Shown: positions 16,050 to 25,740 of the stretch, one piece after another
Layout of the letters: every line of letters begins with the position of its first letter
Position numbering within the stretch: the stretch's first letter is position 1
Assembly (NCBI GenBank): GCA_020435825.1
Contig: JAGQYY010000021.1
Coordinates: forward strand, 1 to 36,029
DNA length: 36,029 nucleotides
Direction of reading: 5' to 3'
Source of the DNA: Aequorivita sp.
GTDB taxonomy: Bacteria; Bacteroidota; Bacteroidia; Flavobacteriales; Flavobacteriaceae
The notes under the pieces: generated by a model
Seen by the model: only the letters and a program-made list of their open reading frames with translations
What the model was told of the DNA's origin: nothing
The model's database searches: none
Made by a program: the position numbers and the translations under genes

Positions 16050-18683
16050 TTAGAAGTCGTAACGGATACTGGCGTTCCAGGTTCTTCCATTGCCATAAAA
16101 ATACCCGAAAGAGTCTTTTTGGCTTAAATACATTTCGTTTGTAGCGTTGTAACAATTAGCTCTAATTGTAAGGTCTTGTCCACCAAAATTAAACTTATAA
16201 GTAATTCCTGCATCCAAAACACTGTATGCCGGCAAACGCTCTGCTTGGTATTCAACTCCAGCTATTGAAGCATCTACTACATCTTCTGCATCAACAAATC
16301 CATAAAGATCTGTATAAATATTATAATCAGCATCTACGCTTAAACCGCCAAAAATGTTGTATTTGAAACCAAAACCGAAAGAAGTTTGTGGTGCATTACC
16401 AACTTTGGTGCCGCTAAGGTTAACAGTACCTTCTTCCAATAGAGTATTAGTTTGATCTTCTCTTGTTTGGAAAGGTGTTTCACCGTCATACTTCCAGTTT
16501 CCGATACTTCCGAAAGCTCTAAGCATAAAGGCACTTGAGTAGCGGTATTTTCCTTCAAACTCAAATCCTTTGTGAACTTGTGTAATATCAGTAAATCTTT
16601 GGTAACGATCAGCCTGCTCAATAGGGTTTGATGAATTTGGATCTCCTTCAATAAAACTTCCAGAAAGGAATCTATTGCCCCAACTAGTGTAATAACCGTT
16701 TAGGTCTAAACTAAATGATCCTGCACGAAGTCTATAACCTACTTCAATACCTAAAATTTCCTCGTTGTCAATTTCGTTTTCGCCTTTAAGAATATAGTTT
16801 GAATTTCTTATATCAGTGAAAATGTTATCTAAGAAAGGTTGTCTTGAGTAGTATCCTGCATTTGCGAAGATGGTGTTGTTTTCAATAAAAGTATAACCCA
16901 TTCCACCTTTAACGTTATAACCAAGTTTGTTAACTTTTTCAGATTTTCCAAGACCGTTAACGCCCTCTACTTCATTGCCCTCGGCACGACCTTCTCTTTG
17001 GTAGCTTTGGGTTGAAACAGCTCCTTGTACAAAAGCAGAAAATTGGTCTGTTTTGTATTCAGCTTGTCCAAAACCTCCAATGTAGTTGATGTTTTCTGAA
17101 TAGTCAAAGTTAAAACGTTGTGATTCATCAGCAGAATTGAACAAAGCCGCCCAAGGATTAGCTTCAAAAGTATCGCTGATTACATAATCACTATCTCTTG
17201 AATCACCGTACCCAAAGTTATCTGCATATCCTTGAAGACCCAAAAGATTGTTCATTTGGTACCAGTGGCTTCCTTTATAGAAACGTGTATCAACACCAAG
17301 GTTGAAGGTAAAGTTATCACTTACTGCACTTTCAAGATTTGTAAGAAACCCGAACCAGTTATGGTTATTTACGGACGATCTTCTTGCAAGAGAACCAGAT
17401 CCATAGCTTCCAATTCCGTTTTCGGCACCTTCAATGTTATTCTCCATGATGGTGTTAAAATTTATATCACCATCACTTTCGCGAACAATGTTTCGTGAGC
17501 TACCAGCAGGCCCTGTTCCACCACCGCGACCAAAAGATGCGTATGCAACAGAGGATAAGTTTGTTTTATCACTTATGGCCCAATCCCAGTTAAGGTTAAT
17601 GATTGGTTTGTGATAGTAGTTTCTTCTTAAAGTATATCTTTCACCATCTAAAAAACCAGAGTTGTTATTGTAACGTTTTCCATACTGTGCATAATCTTCC
17701 AAAGATTTAGAAAAGTTCTGGTCGTGCCATTGTGGCGCACCAGTCAACAAGAAGTTGAATGAGTGCTTATCATTTGGCACATAACCTATCCCAACAAAAT
17801 AGTTCTGCCCTTGACCGGCAGTACCATCAGAGTATTTTCTGTGCGCTTGCCAATGGTCTAACAAAAAGCTGTAGGCCCATTTTCCTTTAAGACCAGAATC
17901 ATAACTTATAGTTCCTTTAAAGTAGCTATCGTTACCTGTCATAAAACGAGCAAAACCACCTTCTTTTCTGCCAGCGGCGCGAGAGACGATGTTTACGGTT
18001 CCCCCAACTGATGAAATTGCCAATTTTGAAGATCCCAAACCACGCTGAACTTGCACAGCGTTTGCGACATCAGACATACCAGACCAGTTGGACCAGTACA
18101 TTTTTCCATCTTCCATTCCGTTTATTGGTTGTCCGTTCAAAAGGAACGCAGTATTTGTTTGGTCAAAACCACGCAAGAACATTTGCGAATCTCCAAAACC
18201 TCCTGCTTGGTTGGAAACGTAAACACTCGGAGTACTTTTTACAGCCTCTGGAAATTCTACGTTACCAATTGCCTTTGCCTGAATTTCAGCAGAAGTAATA
18301 GTTGAAACAGCAATAGGGGTTTGACGGTCTTTTGCCAAATCTATAATTCCTTTTCCAACGATAACAACTTCTTCAAGAGCATCAGAATCTACAGTAATTT
18401 TAACTGTGCCCAGGCTTGCAGTTCCATTCACAATTTTGAATGGCACTTTTTCAACTGTGTACCCAATGTATGAAATGGTAAGTGTACCCGCTTTTGCAGA
18501 AGTCTCTAAAATGAAGTTTCCGTCAAAATCGGTAATGGCACCATTTGTTGTGCCCGTCTCAACCACATTGGCTCCTGCCAAAGGGTCGTTTGATTCAGAA
18601 TCGATTACCGTTCCAGTAACCGTTGTTTGTGAAAAAGCGACAAAACCGCCCAGTAAAAAAACAAGAAGTAAAAGTTTTCTCAT
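16050..18683 (-). CDS. TonB-dependent receptor with carboxypeptidase-regulatory-like domain
   Basis: An 877-residue outer-membrane transporter. The ATG at 18683 is chosen because it gives signal peptide MRKLLLLVFLLGGFVAFSQ; the eleven extra codons upstream lie in the leader and overlap no consensus. Domains: CarboxypepD_reg-like (about 20-105; VTGTVIDSESNDPLAGANVV), plug (about 115-235; FLRGFDQTNTAFLLNGQPI and MYWSNWSGMSDVANAVQVQR), and a barrel ending in WNASIRYDF with a terminal Phe. It stands alone, with no SusD or lipoprotein partner, so it is more like a siderophore, haem or small-ligand receptor than a polysaccharide one. The ligand is unknown. Confidence 0.93.
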   Translation of the reverse strand: MRKLLLLVFLLGGFVAFSQTTVTGTVIDSESNDPLAGANVVETGTTNGAITDFDGNFILETSAKAGTLTISYIGYTVEKVPFKIVNGTASLGTVKITVDSDALEEVVIVGKGIIDLAKDRQTPIAVSTITSAEIQAKAIGNVEFPEAVKSTPSVYVSNQAGGFGDSQMFLRGFDQTNTAFLLNGQPINGMEDGKMYWSNWSGMSDVANAVQVQRGLGSSKLAISSVGGTVNIVSRAAGRKEGGFARFMTGNDSYFKGTISYDSGLKGKWAYSFLLDHWQAHRKYSDGTAGQGQNYFVGIGYVPNDKHSFNFLLTGAPQWHDQNFSKSLEDYAQYGKRYNNNSGFLDGERYTLRRNYYHKPIINLNWDWAISDKTNLSSVAYASFGRGGGTGPAGSSRNIVRESDGDINFNTIMENNIEGAENGIGSYGSGSLARRSSVNNHNWFGFLTNLESAVSDNFTFNLGVDTRFYKGSHWYQMNNLLGLQGYADNFGYGDSRDSDYVISDTFEANPWAALFNSADESQRFNFDYSENINYIGGFGQAEYKTDQFSAFVQGAVSTQSYQREGRAEGNEVEGVNGLGKSEKVNKLGYNVKGGMGYTFIENNTIFANAGYYSRQPFLDNIFTDIRNSNYILKGENEIDNEEILGIEVGYRLRAGSFSLDLNGYYTSWGNRFLSGSFIEGDPNSSNPIEQADRYQRFTDITQVHKGFEFEGKYRYSSAFMLRAFGSIGNWKYDGETPFQTREDQTNTLLEEGTVNLSGTKVGNAPQTSFGFGFKYNIFGGLSVDADYNIYTDLYGFVDAEDVVDASIAGVEYQAERLPAYSVLDAGITYKFNFGGQDLTIRANCYNATNEMYLSQKDSFGYFYGNGRTWNASIRYDF

Positions 18684-18713
18684 GAATTTAAATTTTAAGT
18701 TTAAAAATTTCGG

Positions 18714-18750
18714 CAAAAGTACAATCTTAAATAAGTTATAACCAACAAAA
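18714..18750 (-). promoter_or_regulatory. Predicted promoter of the TonB receptor gene
   Basis: On the minus strand an exact -7 box TACTTTTG (18721-18714) has a TTG -33 box at 18745-18743, spaced by 21 bases; TTTTG just upstream is an alternative at 24. The start codon lies about 30 bases downstream. This matches the Bacteroidota sigma consensus TTG-N17-21-TAnnTTTG. Confidence 0.6.
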
Positions 18751-18870
18751 TTGATTAAGAAATCATTAAGAAATAAACCGCTGATTAAAGATAAAATTTA
18801 AACCCTAAAGCACTGATAAATGGAGTGTTAGTTAATAACAAGGTTATCAACATTTAGAATTAAAAAAAGA

Positions 18871-20094
18871 TTAAAATGAAATACAATCCAATTGTTCCTT
18901 AATTGGAAGCATATTTGCAGAATATTGCTCGAGGAACTCTTTGGGAAGCGGTTGGGAAAAAGGGGTATCCTCCTTAAAAGGATCTACTTCTTTTCCATTT
19001 TTCCAAAAGCGATAACACACGTGCGGACCGCTGGTATTCCCGGTCATCCCAATCCAGCCAATTACATCACCCTGGCTCACATGTTGCCCCACTTTAACGT
19101 TCCGGGCTTTCATGTGAAGGTATTGGGTTTCATAGGTTCCATTGTGCTGTATTTTAACGTAGTTTCCATTGCCGCCACGACGTTCAGATTTTGTTACCAC
19201 ACCATCTGCAGTTGCCAAAATAGGGGTTCCCACAGGTGCGGCAAAATCGGTCCCGCGGTGTGGACGAAGTTTAAAACCGTAATATTTTATGCGTCTGTTT
19301 AGGTTGTAACGAGAAGATATTCTACTGAACTTTACGGGAGCTTTTAAAAAGGCACGTTTTAAGTTGTTGGCCTGTTCGTCATAATAACCAGAAATTTTAC
19401 CTAAAGAATCTGATGAAAATTTAAAAGCATAGAGCGGTTTGCCTCTATGCTCAAAATAAGCTGCCTTAATTTCCTTAAGTCCTCCAGGAATGGTATCGTC
19501 AATAAACTTTTCCGTATAAATAACCTTAAAGCGATCACCGGGTTGGAGCTTAAAAAAATTGATGGTCCAGGCATAGATATTTGCCAACTGATCGGTCATG
19601 TATGGACTTAAATTCTGTTCTTCCATAGTGGCAGAAAGGGAACTGGTAATAACCCCAGATGCTTCTCTGTCTTCATACCTAACTGGCTTTTGACTATTGA
19701 AAATGGAAAGCGTATCCCTAAAATCCACAACAGCAAAGTCAACATTATTGGTTTCATAAATAAAAACTTGGGTATTGTTCAGTGAATCTTTGGAATTAAG
19801 AAGTACATAAGGTTTTCCTACCACTATTTTCCGAACATCAAAACTGTCTCGGAATTTGGTAGCCACTTCCATAATTTTTTCTTGTGAAACGCCATTGGCG
19901 AAAAGAATATCGCCAAAAGTGTCACCTTTTCGAATCGTATCGCGAATTACATTAAAATCATTTAAAACATAACCATATTGCTCAATTATTGGCTCTTCAA
20001 CCAAGGCGTTGATGTCGGCCAAATCTTCTTTCTTATTTTCACAAGCGGTTGTAAGGAGGGTAAGCGTTAATACTACTAAAATTAAATTCTTCAA
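18871..20094 (-). CDS. M23 family metallopeptidase lipoprotein
   Basis: A 407-residue predicted lipoprotein (lipobox LTTAC, Cys18). After a linker, residues about 50-100 look like a LysM/OapA-type region (RKGDTFGDILFANGVSQEKI). The C-terminal LytM-type M23 domain (about 270-385) has H279-x3-D283 (HRGTDFAAPVGTPILATADG), H327 in YLHM, and GPHVCYRFW. In canonical M23 enzymes the last motif is H-x-H; here it is H358-V359-C360, so the third zinc ligand would be Cys. The family cuts peptidoglycan cross-bridges or stem peptides. It follows the DUF3108 gene by 26 bases, and the two are probably one operon concerned with envelope remodelling. Confidence 0.9.
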   Translation of the reverse strand: MKNLILVVLTLTLLTTACENKKEDLADINALVEEPIIEQYGYVLNDFNVIRDTIRKGDTFGDILFANGVSQEKIMEVATKFRDSFDVRKIVVGKPYVLLNSKDSLNNTQVFIYETNNVDFAVVDFRDTLSIFNSQKPVRYEDREASGVITSSLSATMEEQNLSPYMTDQLANIYAWTINFFKLQPGDRFKVIYTEKFIDDTIPGGLKEIKAAYFEHRGKPLYAFKFSSDSLGKISGYYDEQANNLKRAFLKAPVKFSRISSRYNLNRRIKYYGFKLRPHRGTDFAAPVGTPILATADGVVTKSERRGGNGNYVKIQHNGTYETQYLHMKARNVKVGQHVSQGDVIGWIGMTGNTSGPHVCYRFWKNGKEVDPFKEDTPFSQPLPKEFLEQYSANMLPIKEQLDCISF

Positions 20095-20120
20095 TGTTGG
20101 GGAGTTTTCGGTATTATGTT

Positions 20121-20897
20121 TTATTGATTTGCCAATATTTTAAAGGAATGCTGCAATCCCTTAAATTCAGTCAATGTTGCTTTTAAAGAGCCCACAGCCA
20201 AATCTGCCTTTACCAGCAATGGTATTTTGTTTTTATCATCGCTTATCCAGACCGTTAGACTTTCCTTTTCCTTAAAAACACGCCCAGACTGCACGTAGGG
20301 TCTAAAAATCAAAGTGCGAACGCGTCCAAAATTAGTATCTAAAATTTCTTTTCCAAGGAATTTTAACCTGAATTTGTAATTTTCTTTATCAAAAAACATA
20401 TTCATCTCTACAATATCACCTTCTTTGATGTTTTCAGTATCCAATTTGTTACGAAGGTAATAAAACGCCGAAATCATATCCTGCGTTTCTTCAGGGAACG
20501 AAAACACTGTGGTTTCATTGTGCTTTTTGTCGTTCACAGTGGCTTTATTGTTAGAATGGTTAAAGTCAATTTGAATATCCTTAGTATAACCACCTTCATC
20601 AATTTTACGGAGAAAGCGATACGGAATATCCTTTTCCTTGTCAATATAGGATTGATAATCGTCTTCTACTTTAAAAAACCATTTTGAGACTCCCACGGTT
20701 TCGCCGTAGCCACGTACGTGAAAAACTTCTTTTCCCTTTATTGAAGTGCTTTTTACTTTGAGTGTAGCGTAGCCTGCAGTAACAAAACCGTAGTGAACTC
20801 GAAACTTAAAATATTCGCCATCGCCGTAAGCTCTTTCTTGTGCAGAAAGGAAAAATATATTGCCAATAAGGAATAAAAGCGCAAGTAGCTTATTCAT
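20121..20897 (-). CDS. DUF3108 domain exported protein
   Basis: A 258-residue protein with signal peptide MNKLLALLFLIGNIFFLSAQ. The rest matches DUF3108: YGDGEYFKFRVHYGFVTAGY at the mature N-terminus, then VEDDYQSYIDKEKDIPYRFL, FSFPEETQDMISAFYYLRNK and VWISDDKNKIPLLVKADLAV. Family members are periplasmic, predicted beta-barrel-like lipid-binding-type folds, often next to cell-wall or membrane biogenesis genes, and lack a proven activity. It is the first gene of a two-gene unit with the M23 peptidase. No good promoter box was found in the gap to hppD, which is occupied by the hppD terminator. Confidence 0.88.
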   Translation of the reverse strand: MNKLLALLFLIGNIFFLSAQERAYGDGEYFKFRVHYGFVTAGYATLKVKSTSIKGKEVFHVRGYGETVGVSKWFFKVEDDYQSYIDKEKDIPYRFLRKIDEGGYTKDIQIDFNHSNNKATVNDKKHNETTVFSFPEETQDMISAFYYLRNKLDTENIKEGDIVEMNMFFDKENYKFRLKFLGKEILDTNFGRVRTLIFRPYVQSGRVFKEKESLTVWISDDKNKIPLLVKADLAVGSLKATLTEFKGLQHSFKILANQ

Positions 20898-20953
20898 AAA
20901 TTATGACTTAGGGAGTTTAGGATTTTAAAATTACAACTACCGTTCCAAAAAAA

Positions 20954-20987
20954 ATAAACCCCACCTTCGTAAGACGATGGGGTTTAT
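20954..20987 (-). terminator. Terminator of the hmgA-hppD operon
   Basis: A 10-base perfect stem (20954-20963 with 20978-20987) lies 14 bases past the hppD stop. An inner TCG/CGA pairing extends it, and on the minus strand it is followed by a run of eight T. Confidence 0.88.
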
Positions 20988-21000
20988 ATAATGTTACATT

Positions 21001-22161
21001 TTATAAGGTTCCGCGCTGTGCCTGTTCCCGCTCAATAGACTCAAAAAGGGCTTTGAAGTTTCCGGCACCAAAACCTTTTGCGCCCATCCGTTGGATGATT
21101 TCAAAAAACAGTGTTGGACGGTCTTCCATAGGTTTTGTGAATATTTGGAGCAGATAACCCTCTTCATCGGCATCAATCATTATGGAAAGTTTTTTGAGCT
21201 CGTTGATGTCTTCCTTCATCATTTTCATATGATCGCCCAATCGGCGCGGAATGTCATCGTAATAAGCTTGTGGTGGTGGTGGCAAAAATTCTATGCCGCG
21301 CTCCTTCAATTGGCTCACTGTTTTAATGATATCATCGGTTGCTACGGCTAAATGCTGTACTCCGGAATCTTCGTAAAAATCCAGATATTCTTCAATCTGT
21401 GATTTTTTAATTCCTTCCGCAGGCTCGTTTATTGGGAATTTGATGCGACCGTTGCCGTTGCTCATCACCTTACTCATCAATGCTGAATATTCGGTGTGGA
21501 TCTGTTTATCATCAAAGGAAAGGAAGTTCACGAACCCCATTACATCTTCATACCATTTTACCCATTTGTTCATTTGGCCCCAGCCTACATTACCGACCAT
21601 ATGGTCAATATATTTTAGTCCTGTGGGGGTTGGGTTATAATCACTTTTCCATTCGCGGAAACCTGGAAGAAATGTTCCATTATAGTTTTTACGCTCCACA
21701 AACAGGTGCACAGTCTCACCATAGGTGTATATTCCACTTCGCACTACTTCACCAAACTCGTCTTTTTCAACGGTTGGTTCCATATACGGTTTTGCTCCGC
21801 GTTTGGTGGTTTCCTCAAAAGCGCTTGTAGCATCTTCTACCCATAATGCAATAACCTTTACACCATCGCCATGCTTAACGATATGATCATTAATAGGTGA
21901 TTTACTGTTTAAAGGGGTTGTTAAAACAAGCTTGATCTTGTCCTGTTTAAGCACATAGCTGACAGAATCCTTTGATCCAGTCTCTAAACCTTTATATGCG
22001 TAGGATTGAAACCCAAACGTAGTTTTGTAAAAATGGGCAGACTGTTTAGCGTTGCCAACATAAAACTCCACATAATCGGTTCCTAATAATGGCAGAAAAT
22101 CTTCTGCGCCTTCAAATATTTTTTCCAGTCCGTAATCGACTGATTTTACTTCTTTGCTCAT
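21001..22161 (-). CDS. hppD: 4-hydroxyphenylpyruvate dioxygenase
   Basis: A 386-residue non-haem Fe(II) enzyme that turns 4-hydroxyphenylpyruvate into homogentisate, the second step of tyrosine breakdown. The three iron ligands are visible: H187 (YIDHMVGNV), H270 (GVQHLAVATDDI) and E354 (LFFEIIQRMG). The conserved C-terminal helix with KGFGAGNFKALFESIE, which closes the active site, is complete. Length fits the family. It follows hmgA with a 19-base gap on the same strand, and both enzymes are consecutive in the pathway, so this is a functional operon. The operon has no transaminase, maleylacetoacetate isomerase or fumarylacetoacetase gene in this window. Confidence 0.97.
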   Translation of the reverse strand: MSKEVKSVDYGLEKIFEGAEDFLPLLGTDYVEFYVGNAKQSAHFYKTTFGFQSYAYKGLETGSKDSVSYVLKQDKIKLVLTTPLNSKSPINDHIVKHGDGVKVIALWVEDATSAFEETTKRGAKPYMEPTVEKDEFGEVVRSGIYTYGETVHLFVERKNYNGTFLPGFREWKSDYNPTPTGLKYIDHMVGNVGWGQMNKWVKWYEDVMGFVNFLSFDDKQIHTEYSALMSKVMSNGNGRIKFPINEPAEGIKKSQIEEYLDFYEDSGVQHLAVATDDIIKTVSQLKERGIEFLPPPPQAYYDDIPRRLGDHMKMMKEDINELKKLSIMIDADEEGYLLQIFTKPMEDRPTLFFEIIQRMGAKGFGAGNFKALFESIEREQAQRGTL

Positions 22162-22180
22162 AATTTAATTCTTTAATATT

Positions 22181-23341
22181 TTAATGGTCAAGCCAACTTT
22201 GATAATACGTTCCATCAGAAAGTTTTAAGCCATCCTCGGTAACCTGCAATGGTTTAAAAGTATCTACCATAACGGCCAATTCTTGCGTTTCGGTTTTACC
22301 GATACTTCTTTCGGCAGCTCCTGGGTGGGGTCCGTGTACAATTCCTGCGGGGTGAAGGGTTATTTGGCCCGCTTCAATATCATTTCTGCTCATAAAATCA
22401 CCATCTACATAATATAACACCTCATCGCTATCAATATTGCTATGGTTGTATGGCGCTGGAATACTATCCGGGTGGTAATCATAAAGACGGGGCACGAAAC
22501 TGCAAATTACCATGGCATCGGTCTCAAAAGTCTGGTGCACTGGTGGCGGTTGGTGAATGCGTCCAGTAATAGGTTCAAACTCGTGGATTGAAAATGCGTA
22601 TGGAAAATTATACCCATCATATCCCACTACATCAAAAGGATGTGTGGCATACACCATTTCAAAAATATCATCCTGTTTTTTAACCTTTATCAAAAATTCA
22701 CCTTTTTCGTCGTGGTGCTCAAGTTCCTGCGGTTTGCGGATATCGCGTTCGCAGAAAGGCGAATGTTCCAAAAGCTGCCCAAACCAATTTCTATAACGCT
22801 TGGGAGTATAGATAGGACTTCGGGATTCAACTATAAACAACCGATTGTCTTTGGAATCAAAATCTATTTTGTAAATAATTCCGCGGGGAACCAATAAATA
22901 ATCACCGTATTTAAAATCGAGGTTTCCTAAAAAGGTACGCAGTTTTCCACTGCCCCTGTGAATAAAAATCAATTCATCGGCATCGGTATTTTTATAAAAA
23001 TAATCTTTTTGTGATTCCTGGGGGGCTGCGAGGATAATGTTGCAATCACTATTGGCGAGCACTGTTTTTCGGCTGTTTAGATAATCCTTTTCAGGTTTTA
23101 CATCAAATCCTTTAAGACGTAGGGACTCCATATTATTGGCGCGCGCAATCTTTGGAGCAACACTGTATTGTTTTTTTAATTCCTTTACTTGCGTTGGCCT
23201 GTGTTCGTGATAGATATTGCTATACATTCCATCAAAACCCACGGTACCGAAAAGCTCTTCGGAATAAAGGGTTCCGTCTGGTTTTCGGAACTGTGTATGG
23301 CGTTTGGGCGGTATTTTGCCCAGTCTGTGGTAGAAAGGCAT
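22181..23341 (-). CDS. hmgA: Homogentisate 1,2-dioxygenase
   Basis: A 386-residue Fe(II) cupin dioxygenase that opens the ring of homogentisate to maleylacetoacetate. The family signature is clear: HPFDVVGYDGYNFPYAFSIH, ITGRIHQPPPVHQTFET, then HSNIDSDEVLYYVDGDF (ligand His and Glu) and LHPAGIVHGPHPGAAE (ligand His). The N-terminus MPFYHRLGKIPPKRHTQFRK is that of the shorter bacterial form (human enzyme about 445 residues). It is first in the two-gene operon with hppD. No strong promoter is seen in the 119 bases upstream; a box one base off the consensus (GATATTTG, minus strand, near 23417-23424) is possible. Confidence 0.96.
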   Translation of the reverse strand: MPFYHRLGKIPPKRHTQFRKPDGTLYSEELFGTVGFDGMYSNIYHEHRPTQVKELKKQYSVAPKIARANNMESLRLKGFDVKPEKDYLNSRKTVLANSDCNIILAAPQESQKDYFYKNTDADELIFIHRGSGKLRTFLGNLDFKYGDYLLVPRGIIYKIDFDSKDNRLFIVESRSPIYTPKRYRNWFGQLLEHSPFCERDIRKPQELEHHDEKGEFLIKVKKQDDIFEMVYATHPFDVVGYDGYNFPYAFSIHEFEPITGRIHQPPPVHQTFETDAMVICSFVPRLYDYHPDSIPAPYNHSNIDSDEVLYYVDGDFMSRNDIEAGQITLHPAGIVHGPHPGAAERSIGKTETQELAVMVDTFKPLQVTEDGLKLSDGTYYQSWLDH

Positions 23342-23345
23342 AACT

Positions 23346-23376
23346 GATTTTAGATTTTAGATTAACGATTTAGATT
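23346..23376. repeat. Short direct repeats of a TTTAGATT-type unit
   Basis: The 119-base gap between hmgA and the patatin gene starts with a low-complexity stretch in which TTTAGATT-like units recur three times. Such stretches are common in flavobacterial intergenic DNA. No coding potential is seen. Confidence 0.4.
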
Positions 23377-23460
23377 TCAGAATAAATAGTACAGATAAAT
23401 CCTTAACAATGAATTACACAAATATCGGAAAATTATTGAAGCTAAGCTGCTAAGTTTTTA

Positions 23461-25695
23461 CTAAAACCGATACCCCAATGCCACATACCATTCACTTTCA
23501 TTTAGCTCTGGCGAGTAGGAATATTTTATTTCCATAGGCCCTAAAACGGTTTCTAGCCCATACCCCGCTGAAAATCCGGAATAATCAACCCCGTCAATCC
23601 ACTGTCCGTTTTCAAATAGGTCGTCCCCCACATTGGCGATATTCGCAGAAATATTGATATGGTTTTTTCTGAAAATTTCATAATCAAACGTAAGCGTGGA
23701 TTTAAGATAGGTGTTTCCGCGAAGTGAAATTGCTTCATAACCCATAAAGGGTATAATGTTGTTCATCTCCTTAAAGCCATAGCCTCCGAGTGCAAAGTCC
23801 AATGAAGTGCTTTCGGCCCCGCCCCATTTAAAACCGCCCTCGGTAGTTAAATGGGCCGAAATTGTGTTAAAAAATGTATGGGCATAACCAATTTTTGCTT
23901 TTGCCAAAGAGAATGGCTCAAAACTCTTGTTTCGCCCATGGGCCAATAAATACCAGTGAAAATCTCCTGAGAAATAAGCTCCTTTTTTGGGAAAGAAGCT
24001 ATTATCATAAGTGTCATACTTCAAAAAGCCAAACGCGCTGTAATAATTAGTGCTTTCAAAAACGGTTCGGGGAAGGTTGTTTTCATCCGTGCCTATCGTT
24101 TCAGATAGATAGCGAAGGTATTTGTGCTCTCCTCCCAAACCAAAAATAAAAGTTCTTCGGAAAAGTGTTTCAAAGTAAAGCTGGTTTGTAAAATCGCTGT
24201 ACTTTATAGACAAGTTATTGATTGGTAATGAAAGTTCGGTATTCAAATCTGCTCCAACAAAACTCATGGGCACGTCGGTTTCGAAAAAGTGGTATTTTGA
24301 ATTGAAACCAACGCTCCAATAAAAGCCTTTGTCTATATAATATTCAAAATTATAACGCAGGTTGTCACCAGCAATCAGATCGAGCGAGGCAATGTCGTTA
24401 TTAGTGAAAAGTCGCTTTCGGGTTACGTTTACCAAAGCCGCTGTTCGGAACAAATCATCGTAATGCGCCGCAAAACGAAGCATCATAGAAGACCTACTTT
24501 CCCGTAATTGCAACAGAAGTGTATACTCATTGTTTTCATCCTCAAAAAACCTATAATTAATATCCTGAAAATTTCCGGTTGCCGAAAGGTTGTTTATACC
24601 TTCGCTAAAATCTTCATAAGTTATCTCATCGGGCGTGCGTAGCTTCAATTTTCCCAAAACATAACTGCGAGTATATTTTTCGTTTCCCTCTATTCTAACT
24701 TCTTTAATATAAACAACATCGTTGGTCTCAAACTTAACCTTTTCCCGTTTTGCCCGCTTTTGCCTCGAAGCGATTTTCTGAAGCTCTTCCATATACGATT
24801 CAGCAGCAACAACTCCAGATTCTACAATTTTCTTACCTTCATCAAAAGAAACTACTGAAAAATCCTTAATGTTTGGGTGAATATAAACATCTGTTTTTTT
24901 TTGCTTTTCAATCATGTCTTTAATAGTTCGATAGTTATTTATCTGGACCAATACATCAAAAGCAGATTTCAAGTTATCTCTATTTTTTAAGCTATCCTGT
25001 ACATCAACCCCAATGATGACATCCATTCCTTTGGCACGTACTTCATTCACGGGATAGTTGTTTACCACGCCGCCATCAATCAACACTTTATCGTCAATCA
25101 TTACCGGACTAAAAAGTGAAGGCAATGCCCCGCTTGCAGTAACTGCAAGTGGAAGGTAGCCTCTATCAAGAATTACCTCCTTGCCAGTTTCCACATTGGT
25201 CGCTACACAGAAAAAAGGAATGGGCAATTTGCTAAAATCTGAGACCGTGCTTACGTGGCTTGTTAATTTTGAAAGCAAGTTATATACGTTCTGCCCTTTT
25301 GAAAGTCCTGATGGGAAACCAACTTTAAATTTATCAAAAGGCAAAACCAGCGCATATTTTTCAGCTTCCTGTTTTTCGTAAAAAGTTTTTGCGCTACGCG
25401 GAATATCGTCCTGTATCAACGTGCTAAAATCAGTCTGCCGAAAAATACTGTCCAACTGGTTTGCCGAATAGCCCGAAGCATAGAGCGCACCTATTATAGC
25501 GCCCATACTCGTGCCGCCAATATAATCTATACGAACCCCAGACTCCTCAATCACCTTTAAAGCACCAATATGGGCTAAACCTTTAGCGCCACCACCGCTC
25601 AATACAAGGCCAACCTTTAAGTCTTCACCATTCTTTTCCTGAGAAAAAGAAAAGCCTGTAAATAGTAGGAATAGTATGAAAAGTATTTGTTTCAT
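23461..25695 (-). CDS. Patatin-like phospholipase with POTRA and outer-membrane barrel (PlpD-like)
   Basis: A 744-residue protein resembling class Vd autotransporters. Signal peptide MKQILFILFLLFTGFSFSQ is followed by a patatin domain (about 26-310) with the oxyanion loop GGGAKG (34-39), nucleophile Ser63 in GTSMG, and catalytic Asp207 in IDGG. A POTRA-like region (about 335-400; VVYIKEVRIEGNEKYTRSYV) leads to an Omp85-type barrel ending in WYVALGYRF with terminal Phe. The esterase would cleave membrane phospholipids, and may be released or kept at the surface. It begins 98 bases after uvrC on the same strand, with a heptamer repeat in the gap and no clear promoter. Confidence 0.93.
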   Translation of the reverse strand: MKQILFILFLLFTGFSFSQEKNGEDLKVGLVLSGGGAKGLAHIGALKVIEESGVRIDYIGGTSMGAIIGALYASGYSANQLDSIFRQTDFSTLIQDDIPRSAKTFYEKQEAEKYALVLPFDKFKVGFPSGLSKGQNVYNLLSKLTSHVSTVSDFSKLPIPFFCVATNVETGKEVILDRGYLPLAVTASGALPSLFSPVMIDDKVLIDGGVVNNYPVNEVRAKGMDVIIGVDVQDSLKNRDNLKSAFDVLVQINNYRTIKDMIEKQKKTDVYIHPNIKDFSVVSFDEGKKIVESGVVAAESYMEELQKIASRQKRAKREKVKFETNDVVYIKEVRIEGNEKYTRSYVLGKLKLRTPDEITYEDFSEGINNLSATGNFQDINYRFFEDENNEYTLLLQLRESRSSMMLRFAAHYDDLFRTAALVNVTRKRLFTNNDIASLDLIAGDNLRYNFEYYIDKGFYWSVGFNSKYHFFETDVPMSFVGADLNTELSLPINNLSIKYSDFTNQLYFETLFRRTFIFGLGGEHKYLRYLSETIGTDENNLPRTVFESTNYYSAFGFLKYDTYDNSFFPKKGAYFSGDFHWYLLAHGRNKSFEPFSLAKAKIGYAHTFFNTISAHLTTEGGFKWGGAESTSLDFALGGYGFKEMNNIIPFMGYEAISLRGNTYLKSTLTFDYEIFRKNHINISANIANVGDDLFENGQWIDGVDYSGFSAGYGLETVLGPMEIKYSYSPELNESEWYVALGYRF

Positions 25696-25740
25696 TAATT
25701 GGATTTCTGAGTTTTTTTGAGTGTTTGATTGTTAGAAAGC

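Noticed and set aside
15952-16155. N-terminal extension of the four-helix membrane protein frame
   Set aside because: It crosses the receptor's terminator and the end of the receptor gene; the ATG at 15951 gives the natural membrane protein start.
16050-18683. SusC/SusD polysaccharide utilisation locus
   Set aside because: There is a TonB receptor but no SusD-like protein or glycoside hydrolase near it.
21001-23341. Complete tyrosine degradation cluster
   Set aside because: Only the two dioxygenase genes are present; the isomerase and fumarylacetoacetase genes are not in the window.
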